A stretch of 64,000 bases of DNA from a bacterium (GCA_020444325.1 JAHLLD010000005.1:285910-349909), one strand, 5' to 3'. Positions 27,430 to 36,825 are shown, counted from the stretch's first letter. Notes: generated by a model not told the origin, from the sequence alone. A program made the numbers and translations.

Positions 27430-27457
27430 ATTATGAATGCCGAATGCGAATTGTCAA
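27430..27457 (-). promoter_or_regulatory. Probable sigma-70-type promoter of the 2,078-aa surface protein gene
   Basis: On the minus strand TTGACA (27457-27452) and CATAAT (27435-27430) with 16-nt spacing, about 50 nt upstream of the start codon at 27378. Confidence 0.6.
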
Positions 27458-27623
27458 AACGGAGGCGGCAGGGCACGTTGTCCCATTTGAAGGACAATGC
27501 TGTCCTCAATACGACACAGCACAGGGAACGGAGCAGAGCTAAATACTGAAAAAATGCCTGCTTTGGTTTTTGGTACATGCTTTGCTTGTGTAAGTGCATC
27601 CTTCATTGAGCCGTTTGACATCC

Positions 27624-30086
27624 ATGCAAATTCCCATCCGAACCTGCCGCAGTTCTGTTTTTCTGTTGTTGTTATCCATGTTTGTGGCCTCGGGCCTCAC
27701 GGCGCAGGAAATGGTGCTTTCGGGCACCGTGCGTGATGCAGGGACGAAAGAGCCACTGGTGTTCGCGCACATACTCGTGAAGGAAACAGGGACTGGGGTG
27801 GTGACGAACCGTGAGGGACAATTTGTCCTGCACCTGCGGCGCGGCGTGTGGACGCTGCAGTCGAGCTATATCGGGTATCGCCCGCAGACGCGCAGCATCA
27901 TCGTCCATGACAACATGGAGGATGTGAATTTCTCACTGCAGCCGCGAGTATTCGCCATGCCCTCGGTCACAGTGACACCCGATGACAGCCTGGCACGCCT
28001 GATTATTCGCCGGGCCAGGCAGCGACGCATTGAGAGGGACGGGGAACTGCAGTCCTACCACATGCGCGCGCATACCAAGGTCTACTCGCGCCTCGACAGT
28101 ACACGGGGAATGGGAGATGATCTCAGTGCGGAACTCACGGCATCCTTTCTCGATATCGGCGAAACGCAGACGGAAGCCTGGTACAAGCGTCCTGACCAGC
28201 ACAAAGTTCTCATCCATGGCCGACAGCAGACCGATCTCTTCAAGCAGATAGGGAACACCCTCAACAGCAGTTTCGGACGCTACGACTTTTCAAGCGAGGT
28301 ACTGCGTTTCCCGAACGACACCGATGTCGATGGACCCGTATCCGAGGCAGGTCTCGAGGATACGTACTGGTACAGTGTTGCAGGCATCGCCAGGGGCGAG
28401 AGACATCAGGTATACCGTATCAGGGTTCTCCCGCGCTCCCTGCAGACACCGGGTGTAACCGGGTACTATTATATCGAAGACTCCACCTGGTCGATCACGC
28501 AGGTGGAGCTTGAACTGAACGAGGCGACACGCAATATCAGTCTTCCCATCGCAACGAAGATTTCATTCCGACAGCAGTTCAGTCTGTATGGCGACGCGCT
28601 GTGGCTTCCGAGTGCGGGACAGGTGCATGTGCAGGCCAAGCTCAATCTCATGGGGACCGAGGTGTGGCTGAGTCTGAATGCGAGCACCGTCATTGCAAGC
28701 TATGAGCTCAATCCCCCGGGCGTCGATTCAGTGTTTGACGATTACCGGGTTGAGGTACTGCCCGAAGCGGATGATATCCCTCTTGCGGAGTGGCGGAGAA
28801 ACAGCCTGCAGCCACCCTCTGAAATAGATAGCGATATTTATCGCATTTCAGACAGTATGGAAGTGCTGAGGGCGGAGGAACTGATGAATTACAATGTGGG
28901 GTGCGTGATATCAGGAAAGAAGCTTCAGCAGGATGACAATACATGGGACGTTCCCGGATTGATCAACGCCGTGCAATTCAACAGGGTGGAGGGTGTCAGC
29001 ATCTCCATCCCGTATTCCAGTGAAATCAGGGAGGGCCTGATACAGCGATATGCAGCCAATGCTGGGTATGGTTTTCTTGACAGGCAGTTCAAGGCCTCCG
29101 CATCCGCGCGCTTTCGCACCGGGGGGAGGGAACGGTCATTTATCGGACTGGAAGCCTATTATGATCTCGCACCGCTTTATCGTGACGATCTTGTGTACAG
29201 CAACACGCTCGCGACATGGATGGCCCTGCTTGACCGCTACGACGCCCGGGATTATTTCTACCGCAAGGGTGTGGCCCTTAGCTGGAGCGCACATGCACTG
29301 CCATGGCTGGAATCGGAGGTCGGTGGGAGGTTTATCGAGTATGCATCCGCACGGAAACATGCGGACTGGAGCATAGCCGGCGAAAGTGTGATCAGGGAAA
29401 ACGCTGCCGTGCAGGAGGGACAGGTACGTTCCGTACGGCTATCGCTGAACGGAGATTTTCGCACTCGTACGTTGATGAAAGGGCATGTGCAGCGCCGCGA
29501 CCGTTCTCCCTCGAACTTCATTCCCGCCCTGACCGTGGAATATCGCGACATGCAGTTGGCGAACAGGAGATGGGATGCCCTGATCCTGCAGGCTTCGCTC
29601 TCCGGTCAGATCGGGTTTGGTGTTTTCGGGAAAACGCAATATTTCCTCAACGCATCCCGCGCAACTGCGCATCTCCCGATGCAGGGACTGCTTACTCTAC
29701 CCGGCAGCGAACCGGGCTTCACCATGCCGATGCATTTCAGAACTACATCCATTGGAGAATTTGGAGGGGACGAGCGCGGCATGGTCATGCTCGATCACAA
29801 TTTCGGGAAATTGCCGTTTTCGTGGATCGGACTTCCCTCCGGACAGTTCTACGCTGCAGAAATGTGGCAGCTGCATCTGTTTGCAGGTGCGGGATGGACA
29901 AGGATGCGTCCCGGGACACGATCGCTTCTCACGCGGGAAGTAAAAACCGCCGAGCGTCACCTCATCGAAGCGGGCCTCTCGGTGGAAAACCTCTTCGGCA
30001 TCATGCGCATCGATATCGGTACACGGCTTACGCATTTCTCCGACAATCCTACGGTGTTTTATGGACTGACACTCAGTCCACGGTGA
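27624..30086 (+). CDS. DUF5686 outer-membrane protein with carboxypeptidase-like regulatory domain (second copy)
   Basis: The ATG at 27624 gives 820 residues with a signal peptide (MQIPIRTCRSSVFLLLLSMFVASGLTAQ); an in-frame ATG at 27594 adds ten residues. Domain order equals that of the 3348-5816 protein: carboxypeptidase regulatory-like domain at about 30-115 (VLSGTVRDAGTKEPLVFAHI ... SSYIGYRPQTR), then a DUF5686 body that shares many short blocks with it (LIIRRARQRR, IGETQTEAWYKRP, LLDRYDARDYFYRKG, FGGDERGMVMLDHNF, VENLFGIMRIDIGTRLTHF). It encodes an envelope protein of unknown role. Its last 14 nt overlap the 3' end of the convergent P-type ATPase gene, so neither gene has its own terminator between them. 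Confidence 0.82.
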   Translation: MQIPIRTCRSSVFLLLLSMFVASGLTAQEMVLSGTVRDAGTKEPLVFAHILVKETGTGVVTNREGQFVLHLRRGVWTLQSSYIGYRPQTRSIIVHDNMEDVNFSLQPRVFAMPSVTVTPDDSLARLIIRRARQRRIERDGELQSYHMRAHTKVYSRLDSTRGMGDDLSAELTASFLDIGETQTEAWYKRPDQHKVLIHGRQQTDLFKQIGNTLNSSFGRYDFSSEVLRFPNDTDVDGPVSEAGLEDTYWYSVAGIARGERHQVYRIRVLPRSLQTPGVTGYYYIEDSTWSITQVELELNEATRNISLPIATKISFRQQFSLYGDALWLPSAGQVHVQAKLNLMGTEVWLSLNASTVIASYELNPPGVDSVFDDYRVEVLPEADDIPLAEWRRNSLQPPSEIDSDIYRISDSMEVLRAEELMNYNVGCVISGKKLQQDDNTWDVPGLINAVQFNRVEGVSISIPYSSEIREGLIQRYAANAGYGFLDRQFKASASARFRTGGRERSFIGLEAYYDLAPLYRDDLVYSNTLATWMALLDRYDARDYFYRKGVALSWSAHALPWLESEVGGRFIEYASARKHADWSIAGESVIRENAAVQEGQVRSVRLSLNGDFRTRTLMKGHVQRRDRSPSNFIPALTVEYRDMQLANRRWDALILQASLSGQIGFGVFGKTQYFLNASRATAHLPMQGLLTLPGSEPGFTMPMHFRTTSIGEFGGDERGMVMLDHNFGKLPFSWIGLPSGQFYAAEMWQLHLFAGAGWTRMRPGTRSLLTREVKTAERHLIEAGLSVENLFGIMRIDIGTRLTHFSDNPTVFYGLTLSPR

Positions 30087-32151
30087 ACAGTCGGGCGTTG
30101 ACCGCGACGACGACGGTACTGAGTGACATCAGGACGGCACCGACAGCGGGACTGAGAAGTATGCCCATTCCGGCGAGCACACCGGCTGCAAGGGGAATGG
30201 CAACAATGTTGTAGCCGGTTGCCCAGAAGAGATTCTGTATCATTTTCCTGTACGTTGCCTTCGAAAAGGCGATGACACGTTCCACATCCATGGGACTACT
30301 GTTGACGAGTATGACATCAGCGGTTTCTGCGGCAACGTCCGTTCCGGAGCCGATGGCAATGCCAACATCTGCTTCCGCGAGAGCCGGTGCGTCGTTGACA
30401 CCGTCACCTGTCATGGCCACGACATGTCCTTCCTTCTTCACCTTCTTGACAATTTCTGCTTTCTTATCCGGCAGGACACCTGCGAAATATTGCTCGAGTT
30501 CGAGTTCTTTGGAGACCCATCGCGCGACGTTTTCGTTGTCACCGGTGACCATCATGCAGGCGATGCCTGCATCCCTGAGCTTTCTGACGGCCTCACGGCT
30601 TTCCTCGCGAATCCTGTCAGCAAGCGCAATCATCCCTTTGGCAGTGCCGTCGATGACGACGAAGACCTGCGTGGCACCGGAGTCGGCGATGTCTCCCAGG
30701 GCATCACTGTCAAACGCAATGTCATTCTCTTCGAGGTAGCTGCGACTGACAGTAAGAACGCGCTTTCCGTCTACCTTCCCTTCCGCACCTTTCCCGGGTA
30801 TGGATGAAAATTCTTTCACGGAGGGGATATCATCCGCTTCCTCGACGATACTGCGTGCAATGGGATGTTCACTTTCAGTCTCCACTGCCGCGGCGAGCCG
30901 CAGCACTTGTTCGCGATTCATGTCATCATCAAACAGGACGACATCGCTGACCCCGAATTTCCCTTCAGTGAGCGTCCCTGTTTTGTCGAAGAGAACGGCG
31001 GTCACATTACGTGCACGCTCGAATCCCCGACGGTCCCGCAGCAACAGTCCGTTGCGTGCAGCCGCTGAGGTACTGACGGCAACGACGAGAGGGACCGCGA
31101 GTCCGAGAGCATGGGGACAGGTGATAACCATCACGGTAACCATCCGCTCGAGCGAGAACACAAAGCTGTCACCTGCGCCGAGCCACCAGGCGAGCAATGT
31201 GATCACTCCGGCACTCACCGCAATGCCCGTCAGCCAGCGTGCTGCGCGGTCGGCAAGGGACTGGGCACGGGACTGGCTCTGCTGCGCATTGCGCACGAGC
31301 TCGACCACCTGTGAGAGATATGAATCCTTCCCTGTTTTTTCGATGCGCATCTTCATGGAGGCATCGCCATTTATCGAACCGCCGATGACTTTGTCGCCGG
31401 GGCCTTTCGTGACAGGAACGGATTCACCGGTAATCATGGACTCATTGACAGAGCTGCTGCCTTCCTCTACGGATCCATCACCCGGGACTTTTTCGCCGGG
31501 TTTGATCAGCACGAGGTCGCCTTTCCCGAGCTTGTCGATGCGTACATCGCTGATGCTGCCATCTTCCTCGACGCGGTGCGCTTCGGAGGGCAGAAGTTTG
31601 ACTAGTTCTTCAAGCGCGCGCGAGGCGCCCATGACCGAACGCATCTCAATCCAGTGTCCCAGCAGCATGATGTCGATGAGCGTCGCAAGTTCCCAGAAGA
31701 AGGTGCGTCCCTGCAGTCCGAACGCGACGGCTGCGCTATAGCCCCAGGCAACGCTGACCGCGACACCGATCAGCGTCATCATGCCGGGATTCAGTTCCTT
31801 ACTCTCGCTGTACCAGCCCTTCAGGAATGGCCATCCGCCGTAAACAAATACGATGGTGCTGAGAATGAAGAGAAGCATGCGATCGCCGGTGAAGGACATT
31901 GCCTCGAGTCCGATGAACTCGCGAATCAGTGGTGCGAGGAAGAGTATTGGCAGTGTCAGCGCAAGAGAAATGAAAAACCGCAGCCGAAAATCCCGCAGCA
32001 TGTGCGCATGGTGGTCGTGATGTCCTTCATGGCCACCATGATCGTGTCCCCCATGCTCATGATTTCCATGTTCCCCGTGACCCCCGTGGCCTTCGTGGGA
32101 TTTCTGGTGATTTTCCTGCTGCTGAACTTCGTGGTGCTGTTGTTCTGCCAC
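30073..32151 (-). CDS. copB: CopB-type heavy-metal (copper/silver) P1B ATPase
   Basis: The N-terminus is a His-rich cytosolic tail of about 50 residues (HEGHGGHGEHGNHEHGGHDH) instead of an HMA domain. The membrane core shows the TGE(S) actuator motif (NESMITGESVPVTKG), the intramembrane CPH motif (VITCPHALGLAVPL) rather than CPC, the phosphorylation site DKTGTLTEG, the P1B-specific HP dipeptide (ETESEHPIARS) and the hinge GDGVNDAPALAEADVG. CPH with a His-rich N-terminus defines the CopB (P1B-3) group, which exports Cu(+)/Cu(2+)/Ag(+). No ATG fits; GTG at 32151 has AGAGG 6 nt upstream, while TTG at 32172 would add seven residues. The 3' end overlaps the convergent DUF5686 gene by 14 nt. Confidence 0.88.
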   Translation of the reverse strand: MAEQQHHEVQQQENHQKSHEGHGGHGEHGNHEHGGHDHGGHEGHHDHHAHMLRDFRLRFFISLALTLPILFLAPLIREFIGLEAMSFTGDRMLLFILSTIVFVYGGWPFLKGWYSESKELNPGMMTLIGVAVSVAWGYSAAVAFGLQGRTFFWELATLIDIMLLGHWIEMRSVMGASRALEELVKLLPSEAHRVEEDGSISDVRIDKLGKGDLVLIKPGEKVPGDGSVEEGSSSVNESMITGESVPVTKGPGDKVIGGSINGDASMKMRIEKTGKDSYLSQVVELVRNAQQSQSRAQSLADRAARWLTGIAVSAGVITLLAWWLGAGDSFVFSLERMVTVMVITCPHALGLAVPLVVAVSTSAAARNGLLLRDRRGFERARNVTAVLFDKTGTLTEGKFGVSDVVLFDDDMNREQVLRLAAAVETESEHPIARSIVEEADDIPSVKEFSSIPGKGAEGKVDGKRVLTVSRSYLEENDIAFDSDALGDIADSGATQVFVVIDGTAKGMIALADRIREESREAVRKLRDAGIACMMVTGDNENVARWVSKELELEQYFAGVLPDKKAEIVKKVKKEGHVVAMTGDGVNDAPALAEADVGIAIGSGTDVAAETADVILVNSSPMDVERVIAFSKATYRKMIQNLFWATGYNIVAIPLAAGVLAGMGILLSPAVGAVLMSLSTVVVAVNARLFTVD

Positions 32152-32222
32152 GTGTATCCTCTCATTGTTCAACGGTCCCTACTCAAAACAACGGAGCACC
32201 GGCGCAAATCGTTCGAAACAAG

Positions 32223-32253
32223 AAGCCCTTCCCCAAATTGCGGGGAAGGGCTT
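32223..32253 (-). terminator. Hairpin terminator downstream of the carbamoyl-phosphate operon
   Basis: A perfect 12-bp stem (AAGCCCTTCCCC / GGGGAAGGGCTT) with a 7-nt loop, 55 nt past the stop of the last operon gene and before the P-type ATPase start. It separates the operon from the ATPase gene. The T-tract is short. Confidence 0.65.
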
Positions 32254-32307
32254 AATCACATCACTTGGTGTCTTCGAGTCCTGGTGACTTTGTGCCCACC
32301 AGGATTC

Positions 32308-33642
32308 TTAAAGTTTCTGCGCGAACTCGTCGAGCAGGGTCTTGAGGCTGGGCTCACCGATTTCCTGCAGTTCATACTGCACGCGGACGGCTTTCTTCTT
32401 GAACTTCGCGACGCGCTTGAGATCGATCGGGGTACCGATGACGACGAGGTCACAGGGTACCTTGTTGATCGTGGCGGTGAGATCCTTGATCTGCTGGTCG
32501 CCATAGCCCATGGCCGGAAGAAGGACGCCGATTTCCGGATAGATTTCGAAGGTCTTCTTGATGAGTCCGACCGCATACTTGCGGGGGTCGACGATTTCGC
32601 CGGCGCCGTACTTTTCAGCGGCAACCGTACCGGCACCGAATTCCATCTCACCGTGGGTGAGTGTGGGACCGTCTTCGACGACGAGCACGCGCTTGCCGGT
32701 GATCTGTTCGCCGCGCTCGACGATGAGCGGACTTGCGGCTTCCACGATTTTGGCAGTCGGATTCACGCTGCGGATGTTCTGGCGCAGTTCGAGAACCTCG
32801 ATCGCGTCGGCACTGTCGATCTTATTGATGATGACCACGTCTGCCATGCGAAGATTGGCTTCGGAGGGGTAGTAGTTGAGTTCATCACCGACACGCAGGG
32901 GATCCGCGACGACGATGTTGAGGTCGGGCTTGTAGAACGGCATGTCATTGTTGCCACCATCCCACAGAATCACGTCTGCTTCCTTCTCGGCCTGCTCGAG
33001 AATGGCCTCGTAGTCGACACCGGCATAAATGATCGTGCCGTTGACGATATGGGGCTCGTACTCTTCCATCTCCTCGATGGTGCATTTGTGCTTCTTCAGA
33101 TCGGCGATGGAGCCGAAGCGCTGCACCTTCTGCTTGGCGAGGTCGCCGTACGGCATCGGGTGACGGATGGCTGCGACCTTGAATCCCATGGCCTGCAGGA
33201 TGTTCGCGACCTTGCGTGTGGTCTGGCTTTTGCCACTGCCGGTACGGACGGCTGTGACCGACACCACAGGCTTCTTGCTAGGGATCATCGTGTCTTTGGC
33301 GCTGAGAATCTTGAAGTGGGCACCGGCTGCGGTTGCGCGCGAACCAATGCTCATGACGCGCTCATACGTCACGTCGCTGTATGCAAAGACGACTTCCTGC
33401 ACGTTATGCTTGACGATGAGCTTCTCGAGGTCGGCTTCGACGACGATGGGAATGCCCTTCGGGTAAAGCTTGCCGGCGAGGGAGGCGGGGTACTTGCGAC
33501 CGGCGATGTCGGGAATCTGCGCTGCCGTGAAGGCCACAACATTGTACAGGTCATTGTCACGATAGACCAGGTTGAAGTTGTGGAAATCACGGCCGGCGGC
33601 ACCGACGATGATAGTGTTGATACGATCTTTCTTGGCTGCCAT
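32308..33642 (-). CDS. COG2403 P-loop protein, cyclic 2,3-diphosphoglycerate synthetase-like
   Basis: The 444-residue protein has an N-terminal Rossmann-like part (DRINTIIVGAAGRDFHNFNL) and a P-loop near residues 130-150 (VTAVRTGSGKSQTTRKVANI), then VILWDGGNNDMPFYKPDLNI and the GTPase-like VVIINKIDSADAIEV (NKxD) near residue 272. This layout fits COG2403, whose only characterised relatives are the cyclic 2,3-diphosphoglycerate synthetases of thermophilic methanogens; many bacterial members are annotated simply 'GTPase'. The true substrate here is unknown. It is the last gene of a five-gene operon with ornithine aminotransferase (39 nt upstream), aspartate carbamoyltransferase, carbamate kinase and ornithine carbamoyltransferase, so a link to carbamoyl-phosphate or acyl-phosphate chemistry is plausible but inferred. 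Confidence 0.75.
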   Translation of the reverse strand: MAAKKDRINTIIVGAAGRDFHNFNLVYRDNDLYNVVAFTAAQIPDIAGRKYPASLAGKLYPKGIPIVVEADLEKLIVKHNVQEVVFAYSDVTYERVMSIGSRATAAGAHFKILSAKDTMIPSKKPVVSVTAVRTGSGKSQTTRKVANILQAMGFKVAAIRHPMPYGDLAKQKVQRFGSIADLKKHKCTIEEMEEYEPHIVNGTIIYAGVDYEAILEQAEKEADVILWDGGNNDMPFYKPDLNIVVADPLRVGDELNYYPSEANLRMADVVIINKIDSADAIEVLELRQNIRSVNPTAKIVEAASPLIVERGEQITGKRVLVVEDGPTLTHGEMEFGAGTVAAEKYGAGEIVDPRKYAVGLIKKTFEIYPEIGVLLPAMGYGDQQIKDLTATINKVPCDLVVIGTPIDLKRVAKFKKKAVRVQYELQEIGEPSLKTLLDEFAQKL

Positions 33643-33681
33643 GGATCACTCCATTGATCAGTTAATGAGACAGAGAGAGAG

Positions 33682-34878
33682 TTATACGGTTTTAAGGACT
33701 TTTTCAATGCGTTCGAGCGCCCAGTCAATTTCTTCTTTCGTGATGACGAGCGGCGGCGCGAAGCGGATGATGTTCTCATGCGTTTCCTTGCAGAGAATAC
33801 CTTCATCCATCAGGGCTTCACAGTAGGGACGTGCTTTCGTGTCGAGAACGAGACCGATCCACAGACCGCGGGCACGGACTTCAGTCACATGCTCGCTGCC
33901 GATGGCGAGAAGTTTCTCTGCGAAATATGCACCCAGCTCCGCGGAGCGTTTGATGAGGTTTTCATCTTCGATGACTTCGAGTGCGCGCACGGCGACTGCA
34001 GCAGCGAGGGGGTTGCCGCCGAAGGTGGATCCGTGCTCACCCGGTTGGATGACACCGAGAATTTCCTTGTCGGCCAGGATGGCGGAGACCGGGTAGAATC
34101 CACCGGACAGTGCCTTGCCTATGATCACGATGTCTGGGCGTACTTCTTCGTAGTAATGCGCGAAGAGTTTTCCGCTGCGTCCGAGTCCCGCCTGGATTTC
34201 ATCGCAGATAAAGAGAATCTCGCGATCCTTGCAGAGCTGCTCGACAGCCTTGAGATATCCGTCCGGCGGAATGACAACACCGCCTTCGCCCTGGATGGGT
34301 TCGATCATGACGGCACAGGTGTTCTCGTTGATCTTCGTCTTGAGGTCTTCGATGTCGCCGTACGCATGCATGGGGAAAGCGGTGTCGCAGTAGGGACCGA
34401 AGCCCTTGAAGGACGAAGGGTCATCGGAGAAGCCGACGATCGTGGTCGTGCGGCCATGGAAATTCCCGGATGCGACAACGATTTCCGCCTTGTTCTCGGC
34501 AATACCCTTGACGTCATATCCCCAGCGGCGTGCGGTTTTCAGGGCGGTCTCCACCGCTTCCGCACCAGAGTTCATGGGGAGTGACATGTCATAACCCGTC
34601 ATGTCGTGCAGTTTCTTGTAGAGGAGCGGAAGGCGGTCGTTCCGGAAGGCACGGCTGGTGAGCGTGACCAGTTTTGCCTGCTCGAGAAAGGCATCATAGA
34701 TGCGAGGGTGGCAGTGACCCTGGTTGACCGCAGAATATGCCGCGAGACAATCGAGGTATTTCTTTCCTTCGACGTCGGTCACCCATGCACCCTGTGCTTC
34801 ATGGACGACCACATCGAGTGGATGGTAATTGTGCGCTCCGAACTGTTCTTCGATAGCGATGAATTGCTGACTGTTCAT
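33682..34878 (-). CDS. rocD: Ornithine aminotransferase (ornithine-oxo-acid transaminase)
   Basis: The ATG at 34878 (AGGAAGG 7 nt upstream) gives 398 residues, the usual RocD length. It is a class III PLP aminotransferase: AAYSAVNQGHCHPRI near residues 47-61, MNSGAEAVETALKTARRWGY near residues 99-118, NFHGRTTTIVGFSDD, EPIQGEGGVVIPPDGYL, ICDEIQAGLGRSGKLFA (cofactor Asp), and the PLP lysine in DIVIIGKALSGGFYPVSAIL (about residue 250). The AYSAVNQGHCHP and FHGRT blocks are those of ornithine delta-aminotransferases. It converts ornithine and 2-oxoglutarate to glutamate semialdehyde and glutamate. Fourth gene of the operon, so ornithine released by the carbamoyltransferase could flow directly to glutamate/proline. 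Confidence 0.93.
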   Translation of the reverse strand: MNSQQFIAIEEQFGAHNYHPLDVVVHEAQGAWVTDVEGKKYLDCLAAYSAVNQGHCHPRIYDAFLEQAKLVTLTSRAFRNDRLPLLYKKLHDMTGYDMSLPMNSGAEAVETALKTARRWGYDVKGIAENKAEIVVASGNFHGRTTTIVGFSDDPSSFKGFGPYCDTAFPMHAYGDIEDLKTKINENTCAVMIEPIQGEGGVVIPPDGYLKAVEQLCKDREILFICDEIQAGLGRSGKLFAHYYEEVRPDIVIIGKALSGGFYPVSAILADKEILGVIQPGEHGSTFGGNPLAAAVAVRALEVIEDENLIKRSAELGAYFAEKLLAIGSEHVTEVRARGLWIGLVLDTKARPYCEALMDEGILCKETHENIIRFAPPLVITKEEIDWALERIEKVLKTV

Positions 34879-34915
34879 GAATTCCTTCCTGCAAGCTAAA
34901 GGGTGAAATAATTCG

Positions 34916-35833
34916 TCAATCGTTGTCGAGAAGCATGGTGAGCAGGGCCATACGCACGTAGAGGCCGTTCTGCGTCTGACGGAAATAGGCTGCGCGGGGA
35001 TCGTCGTCCACCGCGTGATCGATTTCCACTGACCGCGGCAGCGGATGCATGACGATCGCATCATCGCGCAAACGTTCGATCACGCTGCGGTCGATGTTAT
35101 ACGGCGTCAGGTCAATATCGCGCTGTGCGAGCCGGGCACGGTCGATGCGGGTCTGATACACGACATCTACGTGCGAGAGAATATCACCGCTCTGTGCGGT
35201 GCACTCATACGATACGTTGTGCTTGTCGAGATACTCGAGGATGTCTGGTTTAATCTGCATTTCATCCGGCGCGATGAAGTACAGCTTCGTGCGATCGAAT
35301 TTTCCGAGGAGGTAAGCGAGCGAACGAGCGGTTCGACCCTGATCGAGAGCGCCGATGAGCGCGACAGAGAGTCCGTCAAGCGTTTCACATTCGCGGTAAA
35401 TGGTATACAGGTCGAGGAGCGCCTGCGTGGGATGCTGACCGCCTTCTCCGTCGCCGGCATTGATGACAGGTACGCCCGAACAGGCTGCAGCGCGCTTCGC
35501 GCCGCCTTCCTCATGATGCCTGAGTACGATGACGTCGCAGTAATGCCCGATGATGCGGATGGTGTCTTCGAGCTGCTCGCCTTCGATTTCCGAAGAAAAT
35601 TCGCGTGCGTGCTCGGTGCTGAGCACGCGTCCGCCGAGGCGATGCATGGCCGATTCGAACGAAAACCGTGTGCGGGTCGAGGGCTTGTAAAACAGCGTGC
35701 CCATGATATAGCGCTCGTAATCACGCGTTCCTCCGCGTGCGACGATGCGTTCCATTGTTCGCGTCCGTTCAAAAAGCTGCATGAGCAGGGGAACGGTGAA
35801 TTGCTGCGATTCAACGACATGCCGGAGATTCAT
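34916..35833 (-). CDS. pyrB: Aspartate carbamoyltransferase catalytic subunit
   Basis: The 305-residue protein carries the carbamoyl-phosphate motif in FYKPSTRTRFSFESAMHRLG (near residues 48-67), the GDGEGGQHPTQALLDL motif (near residues 126-141) and the aspartate-side motif VMHPLPRSVEID near residues 262-273, which points to aspartate rather than ornithine as acceptor. It makes N-carbamoyl-aspartate, the committed step of pyrimidine synthesis. No regulatory pyrI gene is next to it; the neighbours are carbamate kinase (38 nt upstream) and ornithine aminotransferase (37 nt downstream). Its position beside carbamate kinase and ornithine carbamoyltransferase suggests a shared carbamoyl-phosphate pool. 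Confidence 0.92.
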   Translation of the reverse strand: MNLRHVVESQQFTVPLLMQLFERTRTMERIVARGGTRDYERYIMGTLFYKPSTRTRFSFESAMHRLGGRVLSTEHAREFSSEIEGEQLEDTIRIIGHYCDVIVLRHHEEGGAKRAAACSGVPVINAGDGEGGQHPTQALLDLYTIYRECETLDGLSVALIGALDQGRTARSLAYLLGKFDRTKLYFIAPDEMQIKPDILEYLDKHNVSYECTAQSGDILSHVDVVYQTRIDRARLAQRDIDLTPYNIDRSVIERLRDDAIVMHPLPRSVEIDHAVDDDPRAAYFRQTQNGLYVRMALLTMLLDND

Positions 35834-35871
35834 GGATGTGTACTCGCTGTTCTGTTCAACATGCGTGCGCT

Positions 35872-36816
35872 TCAGGCGGACACAATGCGTGTGCCGTCTT
35901 TGCCTTCGATGGCCTCGGTCAGGTATTCGTAGGAAGTGATGATGACTTCCTTTCCTCCGGCGCGCAGGAAGCGCATGGCCGATTCCACTTTCGGTCCCAT
36001 ACTGCCTGCCGGGAATTGTCCTTCATCATAGTACTTCTGCAGTTCATCAACGGTCACGCGATCGAGTCCGCGCTGCGTGTCTTTCTTGAAATCGAGATAC
36101 ACCTGACGTGCATCCGTGCTGATGACGAAGAGATCCACATTCAGCGCGGAGGCGAGCAGTGCGGATGCGCGGTCCTTGTCGATGACGGCCTCCGATCCCT
36201 CGATGCGATGACCTTCATGTTCGATCACCGGAATCCCGCCGCCGCCGCAGGCGATGACGATCATTCCTTCTTCAACGAGGTGTTTGATGATGTGCTGCTC
36301 AAACACCTCCTGTGGTTCGGGCGAGGGCACGACACGGCGGTACCCACGGGCACTGTCTTCAACGATCTCCCATCCCATGCGGCGTTTTTTCTGCTCCGCC
36401 TCCTCCTTCGAATAAAATGGTCCGATGGGTTTGGTCGGATTGCTGAATGCCGGATCGTCGGAGTCTACCCGTACCTGCGTGAGGACTGTGGTTACCGGGG
36501 TGGTGAGTCCGACCTGCCGCAGTTCGAACTCCATGGCCCGCTGCAGCAGGTAGCCGATTTCGCTCTGCGTCGTGGCAACACAGACATCGAGAGGGTGTGT
36601 GTACACCTCACCGGCCGCGCGTTCGGAGCGCATGAGGGCGGCCCCCACCTGGGGACCATTCCCATGCGTAATGACGATGCGCCAGCCCTGTTTGACCATG
36701 GCGGCGAGACTGCGCGCTGTCGCGTGCGCGTTGGCGAGCTGTTCGTCGATGGTGCCGCGCTCACCTGCGCGGATAAGCGAATTCCCGCCGATGGCAATGA
36801 GTGCTGTACGGGACAT
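35872..36816 (-). CDS. arcC: Carbamate kinase
   Basis: The 314-residue protein has the amino-acid-kinase fold motifs of ArcC: ALIAIGGNSLIRAGERGT at residues 5-22, VITHGNGPQVGAALMRSE near residues 48-65, PTKPIGPFYSKEEAE, the RRVVPSPEPQEVFE block, ACGGGGIPVIEHEG near residues 188-201, IDKDRASALLASALNVDLF, and FPAGSMGPKVESAMRFL. It interconverts carbamoyl phosphate + ADP with carbamate + ATP. In most bacteria it works catabolically after ornithine carbamoyltransferase; in some thermophiles a carbamate-kinase-like enzyme supplies carbamoyl phosphate. It lies 9 nt downstream of the ornithine carbamoyltransferase gene, clearly in one operon. No arginine deiminase gene is in the window. Confidence 0.94.
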   Translation of the reverse strand: MSRTALIAIGGNSLIRAGERGTIDEQLANAHATARSLAAMVKQGWRIVITHGNGPQVGAALMRSERAAGEVYTHPLDVCVATTQSEIGYLLQRAMEFELRQVGLTTPVTTVLTQVRVDSDDPAFSNPTKPIGPFYSKEEAEQKKRRMGWEIVEDSARGYRRVVPSPEPQEVFEQHIIKHLVEEGMIVIACGGGGIPVIEHEGHRIEGSEAVIDKDRASALLASALNVDLFVISTDARQVYLDFKKDTQRGLDRVTVDELQKYYDEGQFPAGSMGPKVESAMRFLRAGGKEVIITSYEYLTEAIEGKDGTRIVSA

Positions 36817-36825
36817 GCGTTCCTC

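Noticed and set aside
32308..33642. Calling the COG2403 protein a true cyclic-2,3-diphosphoglycerate synthetase
   Set aside because: The biochemical role is known only from methanogens and the operon context here is carbamoyl-phosphate metabolism, so only a family-level name is justified.
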